Shown piece by piece: positions 7,014 to 14,973 of a stretch of DNA of 14,973 nucleotides. The position numbers and the translations under genes are program-made. Within the stretch, counting starts at the first letter, position 1. Every line of letters begins with the position of its first letter. The notes under the pieces are model-generated. The model had not been told where the DNA came from. It saw only the letters and a list, made by a program, of their open reading frames with translations, and made no database searches. The stretch is from Verrucomicrobiota bacterium. Lineage in GTDB: Bacteria; Verrucomicrobiota; Verrucomicrobiia; Opitutales; Opitutaceae. The stretch covers positions 1 to 14,973 of the forward strand of contig JAEWIY010000027.1 of assembly GCA_023386835.1 (NCBI GenBank), given 5' to 3'.

Positions 7014-7106
7014 GCCGCAAGGAGGCAGGAGTCGCAAAAGGATTCGGAGGGGGAACCGCGTTCCCGCTAATTCATCGGTTTTGGGCCTTTGGCATCTTTT
7101 TGCGGC
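7014..7106. repeat. Long imperfect palindromic intergenic repeat, copy 1
   Basis: Lies 26 bases after the transporter stop. The left arm begins GCCGCAAGGAGGC and ends GTCGCAAAA (7014-7039). The right arm runs from TTTTGGGCC to TTTTTGCGGC (about 7078-7106) and its reverse complement begins GCCGCAAAAAGATGCC, so the arms can pair imperfectly. Nested inside is a perfect short hairpin, GGGAAC CGC GTTCCC (7051-7065). It closely resembles copy 2 at 10014-10109 in both arms but not in the centre. It could serve as a terminator for the argH-transporter unit. The remaining bases 7107-7222 hold the GH2 leader; no sure promoter is visible there. Confidence 0.75.
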
Positions 7107-7222
7107 TGCTGCGAAGGAGAACTTCACAGTACCGGCTCCCCTTCGCCTGCTTTTGACGGGAGAATGCGCCGGTGTTGGCGAACGTTGAGTGAAAATGCCT
7201 TCGTTTTGCTCCAAGGGAGCGG

Positions 7223-10012
7223 ATGAACTGCGCTTTCCCTCCCGTTACCTCCGTGAAACTCCCCCGTTTTTTTCTCAACCTCTTCCTTCTTGTTTTGGTT
7301 TCGCATGGTGCGGCGGCCGCGGCCGCGTCCAGCAGCGCGCCCCGCCCAGCCGAGGAACTCGCGTCGGAGGCGCAGCCGCGGGAGCGTATTCGCTTGAATC
7401 GCGGCTGGCGGTTCGAACAGGGCGATCCTCCCGGCAATACGGTGAACCTCGCGTACGACGTCCGCCCCACGATCGAGGAGGAGCGCGACGGCAAGGCCGC
7501 CGACGCCAAGCCCACCGAGGCGGTGGCGCTCACGTCAGGCACGGACGTGCTGAAGCCGTGGATACTGCCCACGGGCAATGACTTCATCGCGGATCCGGCC
7601 CGGCACTTTCAACGTCCGGCTCCACGCCCGGACTGGGCCCAGGTGGAGTACCTCAGCCCGACGTTTGATGATTTAAACTGGCACGAGGTAGACCTGCCCC
7701 ATGACTGGGCGATCGCCGGCCCCTTCATCACGACGGGTGGGGGCGGCGGCATGGGCCGGCTGCCGAGCCCGGGCATCGCTTGGTACCGGAAAAAACTTCA
7801 CGTCCCGGCGAATGACGCGGGGCGGTCGCTCTTTCTCGAAGTCGACGGCGCCATGTCGTACGCCACGGTTTGGCTCAACGGCCAACTCGTCGGCGGTTGG
7901 CCCTATGGCTACTCCTCGTGGCAGGTCGATCTGACGCCGTATGTGATTTTTGGCGGGGAGAACCAGCTCGCCATCCGCCTCGACAATCCGGCGCAGTCGT
8001 CGCGCTGGTATCCAGGAGGCGGATTGTACCGCAACGTCTGGCTGACGAAGACGTCCCGCGTGCACGTGGCGCAGTGGGGCACCTACCTTACGACGCCGCA
8101 GGTCAGCGCGGAGGAAGCAACGATCGACCTCGAGGTGAAGGTGAACAACGCCGATGAGGCCGCGGTGCGGGTGGAGGTGGCCACCGAGCTTTTCCTCTTG
8201 GGCGAGAATGGAGAACCGGAGGGTGCCGCGGTGGCGCAGGTGGGACCGCTGGGAGTGTTGATCTCCGGGCGTACCGTGAGCCGGGTCAAAGGCACAGTTG
8301 TGCTGCCCAATCCCCGCTTGTGGGGGCCACCGCCGACGCAGCAGCCGAATCGCTACGTCGCGCGCACGACGGTCCGGCAGGGCGGTGAACTTCGCGACGT
8401 GTACCTGACACGGTTTGGCATCCGCGAACTGCGGTTTGATCCGGAGCGTGGCGTGATCGTCAACGGCGAGCCCATTCGCCTCCGCGGCGTCAACCAGCAT
8501 CACGATCTTGGTGCGCTTGGTGCGGCGTTCAACGTTCGCGCCGCGGAACGGCAGCTCGAGCTGCTTCGTGAGATGGGCTGCAACGCGATCCGGATGAGCC
8601 ACAATCCCCCGGCGCCGGAGTTGCTGGAGCTGACCGACCGGATGGGTTTCCTCGTCGTGGACGAGGCGTTCGACATGTGGGAGCGCAAGAAGACGCCGCT
8701 TGATGCCCACCTGATTTTCCCGGACTGGCACGAGCAGGACCTGCGGGCGTTGGTCCGCCGCGACCGGAATTCTCCGTCTGTCATCATGTGGAGTATCGGA
8801 AATGAAGTGGGCGAGCAGTACACGGGTGAGGCGGGCGCCGAGCTCGCGCGCAGACTCGGCCGCATCGTGCACGAGGAGGATTACACCCGGCCGACGACGA
8901 CGGCGATGAACTACGCCAAGCCCGACATGCCGTTGCCCGGTGCGGTCGACCTGATCAGCCTGAACTACCAGGGCGAAGGGATCCGCGACACGCCCGAGTT
9001 CGAGGGCACGGATCGCATCCGGACGCCGCCGCAGTATCCAGCGTTTCGCGACAAATATCCGGACAAGGTCATCCTGAGCAGCGAGACGGCTTCGGCCTTC
9101 AGCAGCCGGGGGGTGTACCTGTTTCCCGTTTCACCCGAGGTGAGTGCACCGGTGCGCGACGGGCGCGGTGGTGATTCCACCCTTCGCCACGTGACCGCCT
9201 ACGAGTTGCACGCGGTCGATTTTGGCTCCTCGGCGGAGAAGGTTTTTGCGTCGCTCGAGCGGCACCCGTATGTCGCGGGTGAGTTCGTCTGGACGGGCTG
9301 GGACTACCTGGGCGAGCCGACGCCGTACTACTCCTCCCGCAGTTCGTATTGCGGCATCATCGATCTGGCCGGCTTCAAGAAGGACCGGTTCTACCTCTAC
9401 CAATCCCACTGGCGGCCGGAACATCCGATGGCGCACCTGTTGCCGCACTGGACCTGGCCGGAACGCGTGGGGCAGGTGACCCCGGTCCACGTGTTCACCT
9501 CCGGTGACGAGGCGGAGCTGTTCCTCAATGGCCGGTCGCTCGGCCGCCAAGCGAAGGGGAAATTTGAATACCGGTTGCGGTGGGACGACGTGGTTTACGA
9601 GCCCGGCACGCTTGAGGTCATCGCCTACAAAAACGGGCAGCGCTGGGCGAGTGACACCGTCCGTACGGCGGGTGAAGCCGCGGCGCTGCAGGCGGAAGCG
9701 GACCGCGCCGTGATCCGCGCGGACGGCGACGACCTGTCGTTCATCAGCGTCGCCGTGGTTGACGCCGACGGCGTAGTCGCGCCGCGCGCCAGCCACCGCG
9801 TGACGTTTGAGGTGAGCGGACCGGGAGAGATTGTGGCGACGGACAACGGCGATCCCACGAATTTCCAACCGTTCCCGTCGCCGGTCCGCGACGCGTTCAG
9901 CGGTTGGTGCCTCGCGATCGTGCGCGCGAAACCGGGCACGCCGGGCGAAATGCGCGTCACCGCGCGGGCTGACGGGCTCCGGCCGGCGACGGTCATTGTC
10001 CGCGCTGAGTAG
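7223..10012 (+). CDS. Secreted glycoside hydrolase family 2 enzyme, beta-galactosidase-like
   Basis: 929 residues. Signal peptide: K12 and R15 before a hydrophobic stretch FFLNLFLLVLV and an Ala-rich cleavage region near 31-38, so the enzyme should be exported. Domains in order: sugar-binding jelly-roll, about 60-305 (LPHDW; RWYPGGGLYRNVWL at 255-274); Ig-like, about 290-400; TIM barrel, about 400-705 (RLRGVNQHHD, CNAIRMSHNPP, SIGNEVGEQ); DUF4982-like, about 750-815 (AELFLNGRSLG); C-terminal Ig-like, 825-929. E528 in GNE is the expected acid/base and E621 in SSETASAFSSRG the expected nucleophile. Retaining GH2 enzymes cleave beta-galactosides, glucuronides or related sugars; this exact specificity is inferred from the domain set, not shown. 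A loop of about 70 residues between GWRFEQGD and LPHDW is longer than in lacZ-type enzymes. ATG 7223 follows AAGGGAG (7213-7219) at only three bases; a GTG at 7253 is an alternative. A palindromic repeat lies on each side. Confidence 0.9.
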   Translation: MNCAFPPVTSVKLPRFFLNLFLLVLVSHGAAAAAASSSAPRPAEELASEAQPRERIRLNRGWRFEQGDPPGNTVNLAYDVRPTIEEERDGKAADAKPTEAVALTSGTDVLKPWILPTGNDFIADPARHFQRPAPRPDWAQVEYLSPTFDDLNWHEVDLPHDWAIAGPFITTGGGGGMGRLPSPGIAWYRKKLHVPANDAGRSLFLEVDGAMSYATVWLNGQLVGGWPYGYSSWQVDLTPYVIFGGENQLAIRLDNPAQSSRWYPGGGLYRNVWLTKTSRVHVAQWGTYLTTPQVSAEEATIDLEVKVNNADEAAVRVEVATELFLLGENGEPEGAAVAQVGPLGVLISGRTVSRVKGTVVLPNPRLWGPPPTQQPNRYVARTTVRQGGELRDVYLTRFGIRELRFDPERGVIVNGEPIRLRGVNQHHDLGALGAAFNVRAAERQLELLREMGCNAIRMSHNPPAPELLELTDRMGFLVVDEAFDMWERKKTPLDAHLIFPDWHEQDLRALVRRDRNSPSVIMWSIGNEVGEQYTGEAGAELARRLGRIVHEEDYTRPTTTAMNYAKPDMPLPGAVDLISLNYQGEGIRDTPEFEGTDRIRTPPQYPAFRDKYPDKVILSSETASAFSSRGVYLFPVSPEVSAPVRDGRGGDSTLRHVTAYELHAVDFGSSAEKVFASLERHPYVAGEFVWTGWDYLGEPTPYYSSRSSYCGIIDLAGFKKDRFYLYQSHWRPEHPMAHLLPHWTWPERVGQVTPVHVFTSGDEAELFLNGRSLGRQAKGKFEYRLRWDDVVYEPGTLEVIAYKNGQRWASDTVRTAGEAAALQAEADRAVIRADGDDLSFISVAVVDADGVVAPRASHRVTFEVSGPGEIVATDNGDPTNFQPFPSPVRDAFSGWCLAIVRAKPGTPGEMRVTARADGLRPATVIVRAE

Positions 10013-10013
10013 G

Positions 10014-10109
10014 GCCGCAAGAAGGCACAAGAGGCGCAAAAAGCATGTGCGAAGGGGCGGGCGCACCTGCCGGCCCTTTCGTTTTGTGCCTTTTGGGCAT
10101 TTTTGCGGC
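10014..10109. repeat. Long imperfect palindromic intergenic repeat, copy 2
   Basis: Starts two bases after the GH2 stop. The left arm begins GCCGCAAGAAGGC and continues ACAAGAGGCGCAAAAA (10014-10042). The right arm runs from GGCCCTTTCG through TTTTGTGCC to TTTTTGCGGC (about 10072-10109). An inner stem, GCATGTGCG (10043-10051) with CGCACCTGC (10062-10070), is nested with one mismatch. The first 13 bases match copy 1 at 12 positions, and the last part of the right arm (GCCTTTTGGGCATTTTTGCGGC) matches copy 1 apart from small indels. It may act as a terminator between GH2 and mutL. I see nothing definable in 10110-10230. Confidence 0.75.
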
Positions 10110-10230
10110 TTCGTGGCAGATAGTTTCGCGGCATTCGCCGAAACGGGCGTTTGGCTGCCGCTACGTTCTTGCGGACAAAAGAACCCTTGCGCGGCGCGCG
10201 GTCGTGTGAGGCTTTCAGGTTCGTCCCTGC

Positions 10231-12093
10231 ATGCCTGAGATCCGGATCCTGCCTGACCGTGTTGCCAACCAGATTGCCGCTGGTGAGGTGATCGAGCGCC
10301 CGGCCGCGGTGGTCAAAGAGCTCGTGGAAAACGCGTTGGACGCGGGGGCGACGCGGATCGAGGTCGAGTTTCGCCATGGCGGGCGGTCGCTCATGCGGAT
10401 CGAGGACAACGGCCATGGCATGACGCGGGACAACGCGTTGTTGGCCTTGGAACGGCACGCGACCAGCAAGATCGCTGATGCCGCCGATCTGGACCGGTTG
10501 ATCAGCTTCGGTTTTCGCGGTGAAGCGTTGCCATCGATTGCGAGCGTCTCGCGTTTTACGCTCCAGACGCGGGCGGCAGGGGCCGAGGTCGGCACGGAGA
10601 TCGTCGTGAATGGCGGCCGCGTTGTCCATGTGCGCGATTGCGGCCGGCCCGTGGGGACTCGAATCGAGGTGGCGCACCTGTTCAACTCGGTGCCGGCCCG
10701 GCGCAAGTTCCTGAAACGCGATGAGACCGAGGCGGCGCACATCGTGGCGGGTGTGCGGTTGTACGCGCTCGCGTTCCCGCAGGTGGCTTTTGTCCTGATC
10801 GAAGATGGCCGCGTGATCTTTCGCTCGCCCGAGTGCCCGGGCTTGGTGGACCGGATCGGGGAGATTTTTGGCCGCCAGATCGCGAGTGAGCTGGTGCCGA
10901 TCGAAGCGAATGAGGGCGGGATGGCCTTGAGCGGGTTGATCGGTCGGCCGGGGGTGGGGCGCGGAACGCGGCACGAGATGATTGCCTTCGTCAACCGGCG
11001 GCCGGTCGACAGTCGCACGCTGAATTACGCGCTGATCGAGAGTTACCACGAGTCGCTGCCGAAGGGACGCTATCCGTTGGCGTTTGTCTTTTTTGACGTC
11101 GATCCCGCGTGGGTGGACGTGAACGTGCACCCGGCCAAACGCGAGGTGCGTTTCCGCAGCGAGCCCGCGGTGCGCGGGTTCGTGATTCGTTCGATCCTGA
11201 CCCGCTTGCGCGAGTTGGCCGACGGGTTGCGTCCATCCGTGGCGCTCGCCGCGGGGGCACCGGACGCGGTGCGCGGTTCCATCGGTGCGGCGGCCTCCGG
11301 TGGGCTCACCTTGGAACGACTGCCCGCGTTGCCGACGCAACCGGGCGTTCCCGAGCCCCGTTGGCCGGCGTCCGCGCCCGAGTCGCGGTCCGTGAGTGGG
11401 TCGGCGGCCGCTCCCATGCCCGTCGCCGCGCCGATTGGGTCTCCGGCGGGCGGGAGGTTGGCAGCCGCAATATCGGCCGGTCGTGCGGCGCCCGCCGCTT
11501 CGGCACCGACGGCCCCGCTGACCGCGTGGCGGTTCCTGGGGCAGGCGCATGGCGCCTACGGGATTTTCGAGACGCCGGCCGGGCTCGTGCTGGTGGATCG
11601 CCGGGCGGCGCACGAGCGGATCTGGTTTGAGCGGCTGCAGGAGGAGTTTCGGGAGGGTAGTGTGCCCAGCCAGCGCCTGTTGCTGCCGGTGCCGGTCGAA
11701 CTCGATCCGGTGGCGTCCGCTTTGCTGCTGGACCGGCAACGGTTTCTGCACGGGCACGGGCTCGAGGTGGATGAATTTGGCCGGAATTTCTTCCGCATCG
11801 AAGCCGTTCCGGCGTGGCTGGAGCCGGCTGATGCCGAGGCGTTTTTGCGAGACCTGCTGGGCGCGATGCGCGATGGGCGGTTGCCGGAGAGTAACCTCGA
11901 CCTCGCGCATGAGGAACTCGCACGGCTCGCGTCCGCCAAGGCGGTTCGCCTGCCGGAGACGGCGAGTGCCACCGAGTGGTTGGCACTCGTACAGCAGTTG
12001 TTCGCCTGCCGGGCGCCGCACATGAGCCCGGGCGGGCGTGCGACTCACACGGAGCTCAGCCACGGCGAGCTGGCCCGGCGCTTCCAGAAATAG
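10231..12093 (+). CDS. mutL: DNA mismatch repair protein MutL
   Basis: 620 residues. Links MutS mismatch recognition to strand removal. N-terminal GHKL ATPase, about 1-330: IAAGEVIERPAAVVKELVENALDAGA with the catalytic Glu (E30) and Mg ligand N34, then EDNGHGM, HATSKI and GFRGEALPSI, all intact. Residues about 335-432 are an Ala/Pro-rich linker. The C-terminal dimerisation domain starts near WRFLGQAHGAYGIFE (433). Odd: the endonuclease motif, normally DQHA-x2-E-x4-E, reads DRRAAHERIWFE (456-467); the ACR-type motif reads ASAKAVR (567-573); and the CPHGRP motif reads MSPGGRA (598-604). The metal-binding His and Cys positions are therefore lost, so this MutL is probably not a nuclease. ATG 10231 matches the family start exactly (MPEIRILPDRVANQIAAGEV) but has no clear Shine-Dalgarno. 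The gene is preceded by palindromic repeat copy 2 and followed, 114 bases on, by the phosphorylase gene. Confidence 0.96.
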   Translation: MPEIRILPDRVANQIAAGEVIERPAAVVKELVENALDAGATRIEVEFRHGGRSLMRIEDNGHGMTRDNALLALERHATSKIADAADLDRLISFGFRGEALPSIASVSRFTLQTRAAGAEVGTEIVVNGGRVVHVRDCGRPVGTRIEVAHLFNSVPARRKFLKRDETEAAHIVAGVRLYALAFPQVAFVLIEDGRVIFRSPECPGLVDRIGEIFGRQIASELVPIEANEGGMALSGLIGRPGVGRGTRHEMIAFVNRRPVDSRTLNYALIESYHESLPKGRYPLAFVFFDVDPAWVDVNVHPAKREVRFRSEPAVRGFVIRSILTRLRELADGLRPSVALAAGAPDAVRGSIGAAASGGLTLERLPALPTQPGVPEPRWPASAPESRSVSGSAAAPMPVAAPIGSPAGGRLAAAISAGRAAPAASAPTAPLTAWRFLGQAHGAYGIFETPAGLVLVDRRAAHERIWFERLQEEFREGSVPSQRLLLPVPVELDPVASALLLDRQRFLHGHGLEVDEFGRNFFRIEAVPAWLEPADAEAFLRDLLGAMRDGRLPESNLDLAHEELARLASAKAVRLPETASATEWLALVQQLFACRAPHMSPGGRATHTELSHGELARRFQK

Positions 12094-12207
12094 TCCTGCG
12101 CGTGGGGGGCTAACCCCGGACGAACAAATTGCGCGTGACGCCACCGTTGCGGTTGGCACCGTTCCAGCTCGGAGGTGTCGCAGACCGCCACACCCTCTCC
12201 TTCGCCC

Positions 12208-14718
12208 ATGTCCGTGAAGTCCAAGCTCAAGCAGCCCAAAAAAACCGAAGCCGCTCCACCGCGCCAAACCACCTCGGGTGAGCCCGTGGGCGGGATGAAA
12301 GCCGCGATTCTCCGGCACCTCACGTATACGCTGGCGCGGGACACCGGCAGTGCCTCGCCGCGCGATTGGTGGATCGCCACGGCGATGGCGGTGCGGGACA
12401 ACATCCTGGACCGGCTGATCGAGACGCAGGCCGTGCACAATGATCAGAACGTGCGGCGGCTCTATTACCTCTCGCTCGAGTACCTCATGGGCCGCCTGCT
12501 CGAGAGCAACCTGTACAACGCGGGTCTCTTCGAATCGACGGTTGATGCCTTGCGTGAACTCGGCGTCGAATGGTCCGACGTGCGCGAGGCCGAGGAGGAC
12601 ATGGGCCTGGGCAACGGTGGCCTCGGGCGGCTGGCGGCGTGTTTCCTCGACTCGCTCGCGACGCTGGACCTGCCGGCGATCGGCTACGGCATCAACTACG
12701 AGTTCGGCCTGTTCCGGCAGGAGTTTCGCCAAGGCCACCAGATCGAGCATCCGGACAGCTGGATGATCTTCGGCACGCCCTGGGAAATCGTGCACCCGAT
12801 GTACACCCAGGAGGTGCAGCTCTACGGTGAGGTGCAGAATATGTTCGACGACTTCGGCAACTGCCGGCCGAAGTGGGTCAACACCAAGACGCTGCTCGGC
12901 GTGCCGCATGACATCCCGATCGCGGGTTACGGCACCAAGACCGTCAACCTGCTGCGGCTGTGGACTTCGCGCGCGACCGAGGAGTTCGACCTCGCGGCCT
13001 TCAACAGCGGCGGCTACGTCGAAGCGGTTCGCGAGAAGGCCATTGGCGAGACCGTGTCGAAGGTCCTGTATCCAAATGACAAGACGGAGAACGGAAAGGA
13101 GCTGCGGCTCGTGCAGCAGTACTTCTTCGTTTGCTGCTCGCTGCGGGACATCATCCGCCGTCACTTCCGCGACGAGACGAACTCGTGGGACAACTTCAGC
13201 GAGAAGGTGGCGATCCAGCTCAACGACACGCACCCCGCCGTGGCCGTGGCGGAGCTGATGCGCATCCTGCTTGATGAATACAACCTGCCGTGGGATCAGT
13301 CGTGGTCGATCGTGACGTCGACCTTCGGCTACACCAACCATACGTTGCTGCCGGAGGCGCTGGAGAAGTGGAGTGTGCCGCTGTTCGAACGCGTGCTGCC
13401 GCGTCACCTTCAGATCATTTTCGAGATCAACCATCGGCTGCTGGACGAAGTGGAGAAGCGCTGGCCCGGTGACGTCTCCAGGAAAGCGATTTGCTCGCTC
13501 GTCGAGGAGAACGGAGGGAAGTCACTCCGCATGGCCAACCTCGCGGTTGTCGGCTCCCACGCCGTCAACGGGGTGGCCGCGTTGCACACCGAGCTCCTGA
13601 AGAAGGAACTCTTCCCACAATTCGACGAACTCTACCCGGGCAAGTTTCAGAACAAGACCAACGGCATCACGCCACGGCGCTGGCTGCTCGATTGCAACCC
13701 GCGGCTGTCCGATCTCATCACGCGCCGGCTGGGTTCACGCGATTGGGTGCGCAACCTCGATCTGCTGCGCGGCCTCGAACGTTTCGCCAACGACTCCGCG
13801 TTCCAGGAGGAGTTCATGGCGATCAAGCGGGCCAACAAGGTCGATCTCGCGGCCGTCATCAAGAAGGACTGCGGCGTCGAGGTTTCGCCGGATGCGCTCT
13901 TCGACGTGCAGATCAAACGTCTGCACGAATACAAGCGGCAGCACCTGAACCTGCTGCATATCCTGACGCTGTATCGTCGCCTGCTGCAGAATCCCTCGCT
14001 CGACATCGTGCCGCGTGTGTTCGTTTTCGCGGCCAAGGCCGCGCCGGGCTACGATCTCGCAAAGAACATCATCCGCGCGATCAACGTCATCGGTGACCGC
14101 ATCAACCGGGACGAGCGGATCCAGGGCAAGTTGAAGGTCGCGTTCCTGCCGAACTACCGCGTGTCGCTGGCCGAGAAGATCATCCCGGCCGCGGACCTGT
14201 CGGAACAGATCTCGACCGCCGGCAAGGAGGCGTCGGGCACGGGCAACATGAAGCTGGCCCTGAACGGTGCGCTCACCATCGGCACCCTCGACGGCGCCAA
14301 CGTCGAAATCCGCGAGGAGGTCGGTGACGACAATATCTTCATCTTCGGCCTGACGGTGGAGGATGTCGATGCCCTGAACGCGCGTGGCTACATGCCGTGG
14401 GACTACTATCACGGTGATCAGGAGCTGCGAACGGTGATCGACTGGATCGGCTCAGACTACTTCACCCCCGGCGAACACCACGCGTTTGGGGCACTGCACC
14501 ACAGCCTGCTCAACGGCGGCGATCCCTTCAAGGTGCTGGCCGACTACCGCGCCTACCTCGATGCGCAGGCCAGGGTGGATGCCGCCTACGTCGACCGCAA
14601 TCGCTGGGCGCGTATGGCCATCTTCAATACCGCGCGTGTCGGCAAATTCTCGAGCGACCGGACGATTCGCGAATACGCGCGGGACATCTGGAAGCTGCCG
14701 CCGGTCCGCGTCGAGTAA
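12208..14718 (+). CDS. glgP: Glycogen/alpha-glucan phosphorylase
   Basis: Phosphorolysis of alpha-1,4-glucan chain ends to glucose 1-phosphate, with pyridoxal phosphate as cofactor; GT35 family, cytoplasmic. Seen: YYLSLEYLMGRLL, EDMGLGNGGLGRLAACFLDSLATL (from about residue 130), IQLNDTHPAVAVAEL, KTNGITPRRWL, KRLHEYKRQ, AAKAAPGYDLAKNII, and EASGTGNMKLALNGALTIGTLDGANVEI, where K682 is the cofactor lysine. Length 836 residues, typical for the family. The frame is open further upstream to a GTG at 12175, but that codon overlaps the GGAGG at 12171-12175; I prefer the ATG at 12208, with the caveat that it has no well-placed ribosome binding site. The N-terminal 30 residues are Lys/Pro-rich and not conserved. 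Glycogen versus maltodextrin preference cannot be decided. The 114 bases before it hold only a weak GGGG/CCCC hairpin near 12105. Confidence 0.96.
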   Translation: MSVKSKLKQPKKTEAAPPRQTTSGEPVGGMKAAILRHLTYTLARDTGSASPRDWWIATAMAVRDNILDRLIETQAVHNDQNVRRLYYLSLEYLMGRLLESNLYNAGLFESTVDALRELGVEWSDVREAEEDMGLGNGGLGRLAACFLDSLATLDLPAIGYGINYEFGLFRQEFRQGHQIEHPDSWMIFGTPWEIVHPMYTQEVQLYGEVQNMFDDFGNCRPKWVNTKTLLGVPHDIPIAGYGTKTVNLLRLWTSRATEEFDLAAFNSGGYVEAVREKAIGETVSKVLYPNDKTENGKELRLVQQYFFVCCSLRDIIRRHFRDETNSWDNFSEKVAIQLNDTHPAVAVAELMRILLDEYNLPWDQSWSIVTSTFGYTNHTLLPEALEKWSVPLFERVLPRHLQIIFEINHRLLDEVEKRWPGDVSRKAICSLVEENGGKSLRMANLAVVGSHAVNGVAALHTELLKKELFPQFDELYPGKFQNKTNGITPRRWLLDCNPRLSDLITRRLGSRDWVRNLDLLRGLERFANDSAFQEEFMAIKRANKVDLAAVIKKDCGVEVSPDALFDVQIKRLHEYKRQHLNLLHILTLYRRLLQNPSLDIVPRVFVFAAKAAPGYDLAKNIIRAINVIGDRINRDERIQGKLKVAFLPNYRVSLAEKIIPAADLSEQISTAGKEASGTGNMKLALNGALTIGTLDGANVEIREEVGDDNIFIFGLTVEDVDALNARGYMPWDYYHGDQELRTVIDWIGSDYFTPGEHHAFGALHHSLLNGGDPFKVLADYRAYLDAQARVDAAYVDRNRWARMAIFNTARVGKFSSDRTIREYARDIWKLPPVRVE

Positions 14719-14720
14719 GC

Positions 14721-14736
14721 CGCCGGCTGGCCGGCG
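14721..14736 (+). terminator. Short GC-rich hairpin after glgP, possible terminator
   Basis: CGCCGGC (14721-14727) and GCCGGCG (14730-14736) are perfect inverted repeats two bases apart, starting two bases after the glgP stop; a six-pair stem with a four-base loop is the realistic fold. No T-run follows, so termination here is only possible, not shown. Confidence 0.35.
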
Positions 14737-14870
14737 TCACTCGCCAATTCACCGCCAAATCGGCCGCCCGGCGTCCGGGGCGGGTGGACGGCCTGCCGGC
14801 GCAGGGTCGCCGGAGCGGGAACGCATGCGTTGAGCTGGCACCCGCGTCGAGGTTGCCTTAGCTGAGCGTG

Positions 14871-14973
14871 ATGCAACTTCCTGCGCGTGGTTGGATGGGG
14901 CGGTGTGCCCTGGGCTTGGGCTTGCTGGCCGCGGTGGCGGCGCCAGCGGCCCAGCCGCTGGATGGACTGGCCG
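14871..14973 (+). CDS. N-terminus of an exported protein, truncated by the window end
   Basis: An ATG at 14871 opens a frame of 34 codons with no stop before the window ends. The translation has Arg at positions 6 and 11, a hydrophobic core ALGLGLLAAVAA and an APAAQP stretch suited to signal peptidase cleavage near residue 27. That composition fits a Sec signal peptide, so a periplasmic, outer-membrane or secreted protein follows outside the window. The only upstream Shine-Dalgarno hint is a weak GAG at 14864-14866. Nothing can be said of its function. The 134 bases between the glgP hairpin and this gene show no other structure. Confidence 0.55.
   Translation, partial: MQLPARGWMGRCALGLGLLAAVAAPAAQPLDGLA

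Noticed and set aside
5434..7020. A 528-codon antisense frame opposite the transporter gene
   Set aside because: Composition is dominated by Arg, Gln, His and Asp with no hydrophobic core; the + strand frame has clear membrane helices and a coupled start.
7153..7190. TTGACG at 7153 and a central AACGTT (7181-7186) upstream of GH2, suggesting a promoter and a LacI-type operator
   Set aside because: No -10 element lies at the right spacing, and the bases flanking AACGTT are not palindromic, so neither site can be supported.
7673..8872. A 399-codon antisense frame opposite GH2
   Set aside because: The + strand carries the complete GH2 motifs in the same bases; the antisense product has no family resemblance.
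9625..13434. A stop-free frame of 1269 codons on the - strand, spanning the GH2 end, mutL and the glgP start
   Set aside because: It runs antisense through three well-supported genes and two intergenic gaps, has Arg/His/Gln-rich composition and no recognisable domain. It is a by-product of high-GC codon use in the + strand genes.

Overview
The window is high-GC, gene-dense bacterial DNA. The gene types, and the way the proteins read, fit Verrucomicrobiota and most likely an Opitutaceae-type organism. That placement rests on protein feel and gene content, not on a marker gene, so it is only moderately confident. No phage, transposase, CRISPR or plasmid genes are visible; it looks like ordinary chromosome.

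Layout. (1) Positions 1-2606, + strand: a compact cluster at the pyruvate/oxaloacetate node. It holds the 3' end of a biotin-dependent carboxyltransferase/decarboxylase alpha subunit (OadA/PycB type), a 94-residue accessory protein overlapping it by 4 bases, and pyruvate kinase 18 bases further on. (2) 2607-2836: 230 bases without a gene, holding one GC-rich stem-loop, then a tRNA-Arg(TCT) at 2837-2913. (3) 2975-4030, - strand: a three-helix DUF2721-type membrane protein and a small secreted protein of unknown function. (4) 4169-6987, + strand: argininosuccinate lyase (argH) and a major-facilitator transporter whose GTG start overlaps the argH stop. (5) 7014-7106 and 10014-10109: two related copies of a long nested palindromic repeat on either side of a secreted family 2 glycoside hydrolase gene (7223-10012). 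(6) 10231-12093: mutL. (7) 12208-14718: glycogen/alpha-glucan phosphorylase. (8) 14871-14973: the first 34 codons of a protein with a signal peptide, cut by the window end.

How the genes work together: pyruvate kinase and the carboxyltransferase both act on pyruvate and are probably co-transcribed. GH2 (extracytoplasmic sugar release) and glycogen phosphorylase (storage-glucan breakdown) are both carbohydrate genes, but mutL lies between them, so they are not an obvious operon. ArgH performs the last step of arginine synthesis; the coupled transporter's substrate cannot be read from sequence.

The observations most worth a second look are the MutL whose C-terminal endonuclease motifs have all decayed, the paired palindromic repeats flanking the GH2 gene, and the OadA/PycB-type subunit that stops before any biotin-carrying domain. 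I found no wholly new multi-gene system. All intergenic gaps are under 300 bases; what they hold is given in the relevant entries.
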